Below are positions 33,137 to 36,628 of a stretch of DNA of 36,628 nt, piece after piece. The stretch lies in assembly GCA_020353195.1 (NCBI GenBank), contig CP070691.1:2895997-2932624 (forward strand). Direction: 5' to 3'. The translations under genes and the position numbers were made by a program. Below the pieces are notes generated by a model that worked only from the letters and a program-made list of their open reading frames with translations, was not told the DNA's origin and made no database searches. Position 1 is the first letter of the stretch; the number at the start of each line of letters is the position of its first letter. This DNA comes from Phycisphaerales bacterium (lineage in GTDB: Bacteria > Planctomycetota > Phycisphaerae > UBA1845).

Positions 33137-33147
33137 CGTGCCGATAA
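33120..33147 (+). promoter_or_regulatory. Sigma-28-like promoter of fliD
   Basis: GCCGATAA (33140-33147) matches the FliA -10 box perfectly. TCAG lies at the same 16-base spacing (33120-33123) used in the flagellin and knottin elements, but it is inside the terminator stem and poor as a -35. The fliD ATG is 70 bases on. Confidence 0.4.
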
Positions 33148-33217
33148 ACGATTGACTTGCGAGGACGGTGCGCCCGTGTCACGCGGACGCCTCCGAATGC
33201 GAGCGGAGTGAAATCCC

Positions 33218-36200
33218 ATGAGCAGCATCACGAGCAGCATCGGTCTGATGTCCGGACTGCCCATCCAGGACATCATCGACGCGTACATCGAAAGCGCGTC
33301 CCGGCCCATGAATCTCCTGCAGGACCGAGTGGAGAACATCCAGATCCAGCGGACGGCGTTTCTGGATCTGTCGGCACGGCTCGCTTCCCTCAAGGGCATT
33401 GTCTCCCGGTTCGGCAACACCGAGTTCTTCCAGACGTTCAAGAGCCACAGCAGCAACGAGTCCGTGATGACCGCCCTGACGGGAACCGGCGCCCAGCCAG
33501 GAACCTACCAGTTCCGTGTCCACTCGCTAGTGAGCAACCACCAGCTCATCGCCCGAGGCTTCGCCGACCCCGACACCACGCCGGTCGGCGCCGGATCGCT
33601 GACCGTCGAAATCGGCAACGGGAAACTCAACCCGTCCACCGAACTGGACAGCCTGGCCGGCGGCGAGGGCATCCGCCGCGGCCGAATCACCCTGGTGGAC
33701 GGCAACGGCAATACGGCCCAGATCGATCTGAGGGCCGCTGTGACCGTCGACGACGTTCTCGACGCCATCAACTCCCAGACCGACGCGATGGTTCAGGCAC
33801 AGGTTTCGGGTGATCGGATCACCATCGAGGACCGATCGGGCGGACCGGGGCCGCTGCAGGTGTCGGACGCCGCGGGAGGCTTCGCCGCCCAGGACCTCGG
33901 GATCGCCGGCACCAGCGCGGAGGGGCGGATCGAGGGCGCCGACGTGATGAACCTGGCGGATTCCACACTCCTGTCGGCCCTCAACGACGGCAACGGCGTG
34001 CGGCGCAACAGCAAACTGACCACACCTGACTTCCGGATCACGGCAGGCGTCGACACGGCATTCGTGGTCTCCCTGTCGAGCTTCCTGCAGCCGACAACAC
34101 GCCTCGAGCAGCTCAACAGCGGCAACGGTGTGCGGATGGACGACGGCTCCGGGAATCCTCCGGGGATCATCCGCATCACCGACCGAAGCGGCACCAGCGC
34201 CGAAATCGACCTCTCTTCAGCGAAAACCGTGCAGGACGTCCAGGACCTCATCAATGCCGCCAACGTGGGGGTGACCGCAACCTACGTCAGTTCCCACCTG
34301 CAACTCCGGGATGAGACGGGTACGCCCGACGAGGAGGCCGCCACCTTCACGATCGAAGACGTCAGCGGATATGCCGCCCGGGACCTGGGCATCGCAGGCG
34401 CCACTGAGGGCGACTCGATCATCGGCAGCGACATCTTCCGTATCTCCACCATCGGCGACGTGATCCGGGCCATCAACTTCGCCGAGGGCAACGACGACGG
34501 ATCCGGGATGCCCGAAGTGACGGCCTCCCTGTCCGACAACGGGATTCACCTCAGCTACAACTCGATCGCCGGTGCCGGCATCACCGTGCAAGCCCTGGAC
34601 CGCGGCGACGGAACCGTGTCCCAGGCAGCGGCGGATCTGGGCATCGAGGGCGAGTTCGGCTCCTACGAAGTTCAGTCTCGCGATCTGATCGCTGGGCTGA
34701 ACACCGTTCTGTTGCAGTCCCTCAACGGCGGAGCGGGCGTGGAGGTCGGCAGCATCTCGATCACCAACCGCAACGGCCTGCAGACGACATACAATTTTGC
34801 CGGGGCGCAAACTGTGCAGGATATCCTGGACATCATCAACGACGTCTCGGACACGAGCGGCATCTCCGCCCGGCTCAACTCCGCAGGAAACGGAATCGAG
34901 ATCGTTGACGCAACCGGATCGGATACCGGCCCGATTCGCGTCGAGGAAATCGGCGGGACCACTGCCGCCGACCTCGGCATCGCCGGTGAATCGAACGACA
35001 TCACGTTGGTCGGCACGAATACTCAGCTGCGATACGTCTCCGAAGCCACCCGGCTGGAGGATATGAACTTCGGCCAGGGTGTGCGCACAGGGAAGTTCCG
35101 CCTCACGAACAGTCTCGGGGCAGCCTTCACGGTCAACGTCACCGAAAACCAGACCACCGTCGGAGAGATTCTCGAGCTCATCAACAGCTACTCCGATGTG
35201 TCGCGGGTCGTGGCCACCATCAATCCCAACGGCGACGGCATCCTGTTGACAGACAACGCCGGCGGCACCGAAACCCTGCGCGTCGAGGACCTGGAAGGGG
35301 GGCCGGCCGACGACCTGCGCATCGCCGGTGAGGCGGCGGCGGACACGAACATCATCGACGGGACCATGGAGATCACCATCGCCATTGACGCCGACGACAC
35401 ACTGGACGACGTCGTCTCGCGCATCAATGATTCCGGGGGACACCTGTCGGCTTCGGTGGTGAACGACGGGTCAGCCACGAACCCCTATCGCCTGACCATC
35501 GCGTCGCAAGTGTCAGGTCGGCGAGGCGAGTTGACCTTCGACGCGGGCGACACCGGTCTGTCCGCCCGAACACTGGTGGAGGCCCGCGACGCGGTCCTGT
35601 TCCTCGGCGACCCCGATGCGCCGGACCCGATCGTCATCGCGAGCTCCACGAACTCGATCTCCGACGTGGTCCCAGGACTCACGCTGAACCTTGTCGGAAC
35701 CTCCGCCGACCCGGTCACCCTATCGGTGAGCCAGGACCTGGACCGGATCGTGTCGGACCTCGAGAGCTTCGTGACGAACTTCAACGCCGTGCAGGATCGC
35801 ATCGACGAGTACACCGACTTCGATGAGGAGACCGAGACCCGAGGCGTCCTGCTGGGCGACAGCACCGTGCGCCGCATCCAGGACGGGCTCAACCGGGCGG
35901 TGCTGCGCCCCTTCAACGCCGGCTCGAGCGCGCTGAACCGCCTGGCGGACATCGGCGTGCGGTTCCGGTCCGGGGCACGCCTTGAATTCGACGAGGAGCG
36001 TTTCCGCGAGGTCTACACCGACAACCCCGAGGTGATCGAGGAGCTGTTCACCGACCCCGAAAACGGAATCGGCGCCGCACTCGACGAGCTCCTGGACGAA
36101 ATGACCCGGTCAGACGACGGCCTGATCGACCGCCAGAACGCCACCCTGGAAAAGCGCGCCGAGGACCTAAACAGCCGTATTGCAGCAATGCAAGTCTTAC

Positions 36201-36322
36201 TGGATGGCCGGCGATCCCGTCTCGAACGGCAGTTCCAGGGCCTGGAGTCGGCGCTGGCCGAGCTCAACCGCCAGCAGTCCGCTCTGGCAGCCCTGTCCGC
36301 ACTGGCGAACCCGACCGGCTAG
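33218..36322 (+). CDS. fliD: Flagellar cap / hook-associated protein 2, extended
   Basis: FliD caps the filament and guides flagellin assembly. The N-terminal region (GLMSGLPIQDIIDAYIESAS, then coiled coil to about residue 75) and C-terminal region (LDRIVSDLESFVTNFNAVQD, DIGVRFRSGARLEFDEERF, coiled coil 970-1025) are typical. At 1034 residues it is roughly twice the usual 400-500. The extra length is a set of flagellin-hook-IN-like repeats, each with G-x-I-x-I-T-D/N-x-x-G, TVQDVxDxIN and a DLGIAG-type end. DLGIAG-type ends occur at about residues 226, 390, 473, 585 and 699. The repeats would enlarge the exposed cap domains. The start has only a weak GGAG, 8 bases upstream. Confidence 0.93.
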   Translation: MSSITSSIGLMSGLPIQDIIDAYIESASRPMNLLQDRVENIQIQRTAFLDLSARLASLKGIVSRFGNTEFFQTFKSHSSNESVMTALTGTGAQPGTYQFRVHSLVSNHQLIARGFADPDTTPVGAGSLTVEIGNGKLNPSTELDSLAGGEGIRRGRITLVDGNGNTAQIDLRAAVTVDDVLDAINSQTDAMVQAQVSGDRITIEDRSGGPGPLQVSDAAGGFAAQDLGIAGTSAEGRIEGADVMNLADSTLLSALNDGNGVRRNSKLTTPDFRITAGVDTAFVVSLSSFLQPTTRLEQLNSGNGVRMDDGSGNPPGIIRITDRSGTSAEIDLSSAKTVQDVQDLINAANVGVTATYVSSHLQLRDETGTPDEEAATFTIEDVSGYAARDLGIAGATEGDSIIGSDIFRISTIGDVIRAINFAEGNDDGSGMPEVTASLSDNGIHLSYNSIAGAGITVQALDRGDGTVSQAAADLGIEGEFGSYEVQSRDLIAGLNTVLLQSLNGGAGVEVGSISITNRNGLQTTYNFAGAQTVQDILDIINDVSDTSGISARLNSAGNGIEIVDATGSDTGPIRVEEIGGTTAADLGIAGESNDITLVGTNTQLRYVSEATRLEDMNFGQGVRTGKFRLTNSLGAAFTVNVTENQTTVGEILELINSYSDVSRVVATINPNGDGILLTDNAGGTETLRVEDLEGGPADDLRIAGEAAADTNIIDGTMEITIAIDADDTLDDVVSRINDSGGHLSASVVNDGSATNPYRLTIASQVSGRRGELTFDAGDTGLSARTLVEARDAVLFLGDPDAPDPIVIASSTNSISDVVPGLTLNLVGTSADPVTLSVSQDLDRIVSDLESFVTNFNAVQDRIDEYTDFDEETETRGVLLGDSTVRRIQDGLNRAVLRPFNAGSSALNRLADIGVRFRSGARLEFDEERFREVYTDNPEVIEELFTDPENGIGAALDELLDEMTRSDDGLIDRQNATLEKRAEDLNSRIAAMQVLLDGRRSRLERQFQGLESALAELNRQQSALAALSALANPTG

Positions 36323-36418
36323 GGTGGCTAGGCGGGCCATTCCGTCAAAGCGGCCACCGCCATGGGCCCCGCGTGGGTTCCGCCGTCCGCCGCCCCTCGT
36401 CTTCCCGCGCCGCCCCCT

Positions 36419-36438
36419 CTCAGCAGGGCTGAGTTTTT
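36419..36438 (+). terminator. Intrinsic terminator after fliD
   Basis: CTCAGC (36419-36424), loop AGG, GCTGAG (36428-36433) and five T (36434-36438): a perfect 6-bp stem with U-tract. Confidence 0.85.
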
Positions 36439-36479
36439 AGGTTATTCCCGGCGCCGCGGAATCCGATGTACCGTGCTAA

Positions 36480-36628
36480 ATGGCCAGGCCAACGCCCAAT
36501 TCGTATCTCCGCAACGCGGTGATGACGGCGACGCCCGAGCAACTTCACCTGATGCTGTACGATGGCGCGATCCGTTTCACCCTGCAGGCCCGTGACGCGA
36601 TCGAGGCGAGGGATTACGAGGGATCGTA
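36480..36628 (+). CDS. fliS: Flagellar chaperone FliS, 5' part (runs off the window)
   Basis: Translation from the ATG at 36480 stays open for 49 codons to the window edge. It reads as the FliS N-terminus: NSYLRNAVMTATPEQLHLML, then YDGAIRFTLQARDAIEARDY. FliS binds the flagellin C-terminus in the cytoplasm and prevents early polymerisation. Its position after fliD is the standard order, although a terminator separates the two here. No clear ribosome site is seen before the ATG. Confidence 0.92.
   Translation, partial: MARPTPNSYLRNAVMTATPEQLHLMLYDGAIRFTLQARDAIEARDYEGS

Noticed and set aside
36430..36470. Sigma-28-like promoter before fliS (TTAG ... TCCGATGT)
   Set aside because: The spacing is about 20 bases or more, outside the accepted range, and the boxes are poor.

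Overview
The window reads as chromosomal DNA of a GC-rich planctomycete, most likely from the class Phycisphaerae. The evidence is a type II-secretion-like pseudopilin with an FGDGHVDW C-terminal motif, a PEP-CTERM sorting tail, a dockerin/EF-hand anchor domain of the kind common in Phycisphaerae, DUF3857/transglutaminase proteins, and a flagellar locus. The assignment comes from family knowledge and inspection; nothing could be searched.

Layout. 1-2.3 kb: a membrane-anchored protein of unknown function, convergent with a ModE-type HTH regulator and a THEP1-like NTPase. 2.38-8.5 kb: a six-gene plus-strand run, namely pseudopilin, two secreted OB-fold-like paralogues (one PEP-CTERM, one dockerin-like), and a complete YkoE-type ECF transporter (S component, fused double ATPase, EcfT). 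It is preceded by a foldable leader RNA that ends in a terminator-like hairpin. 8.5-16.8 kb, minus strand: a PilZ protein, a GHL10-type lipoprotein with an SSS symporter, a thermonuclease, aspartokinase, an unknown protein, and an apgM-like protein that may be a homoserine kinase.

17.3-20.2 kb is the most unusual part. Five tandem paralogous mini-genes each encode 75-79 residues: a twin-arginine-like export signal followed by a six-cysteine domain with the C-C-CC-C-C pattern of inhibitor cystine knots (knottins). All five carry the same upstream element, TCAA-N16-NCCGATNA, which resembles a flagellar sigma-28 (FliA/SigD) promoter. Similar elements lie before both flagellins, fliD and the unknown gene at 15.3 kb. 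This suggests, without proving it, that a family of secreted knottin-like peptides is co-regulated with motility.

20.2-29.4 kb: a serine beta-lactamase-like hydrolase, a membrane protein and winged-helix regulator pair behind a palindromic operator, a TPR protein, and two DUF3857/transglutaminase paralogues, the second lacking the catalytic cysteine. 29.8-36.6 kb: the flagellar filament locus, with two flagellins, a very large FliD (1034 aa with internal repeats) and the start of fliS, separated by clear intrinsic terminators.
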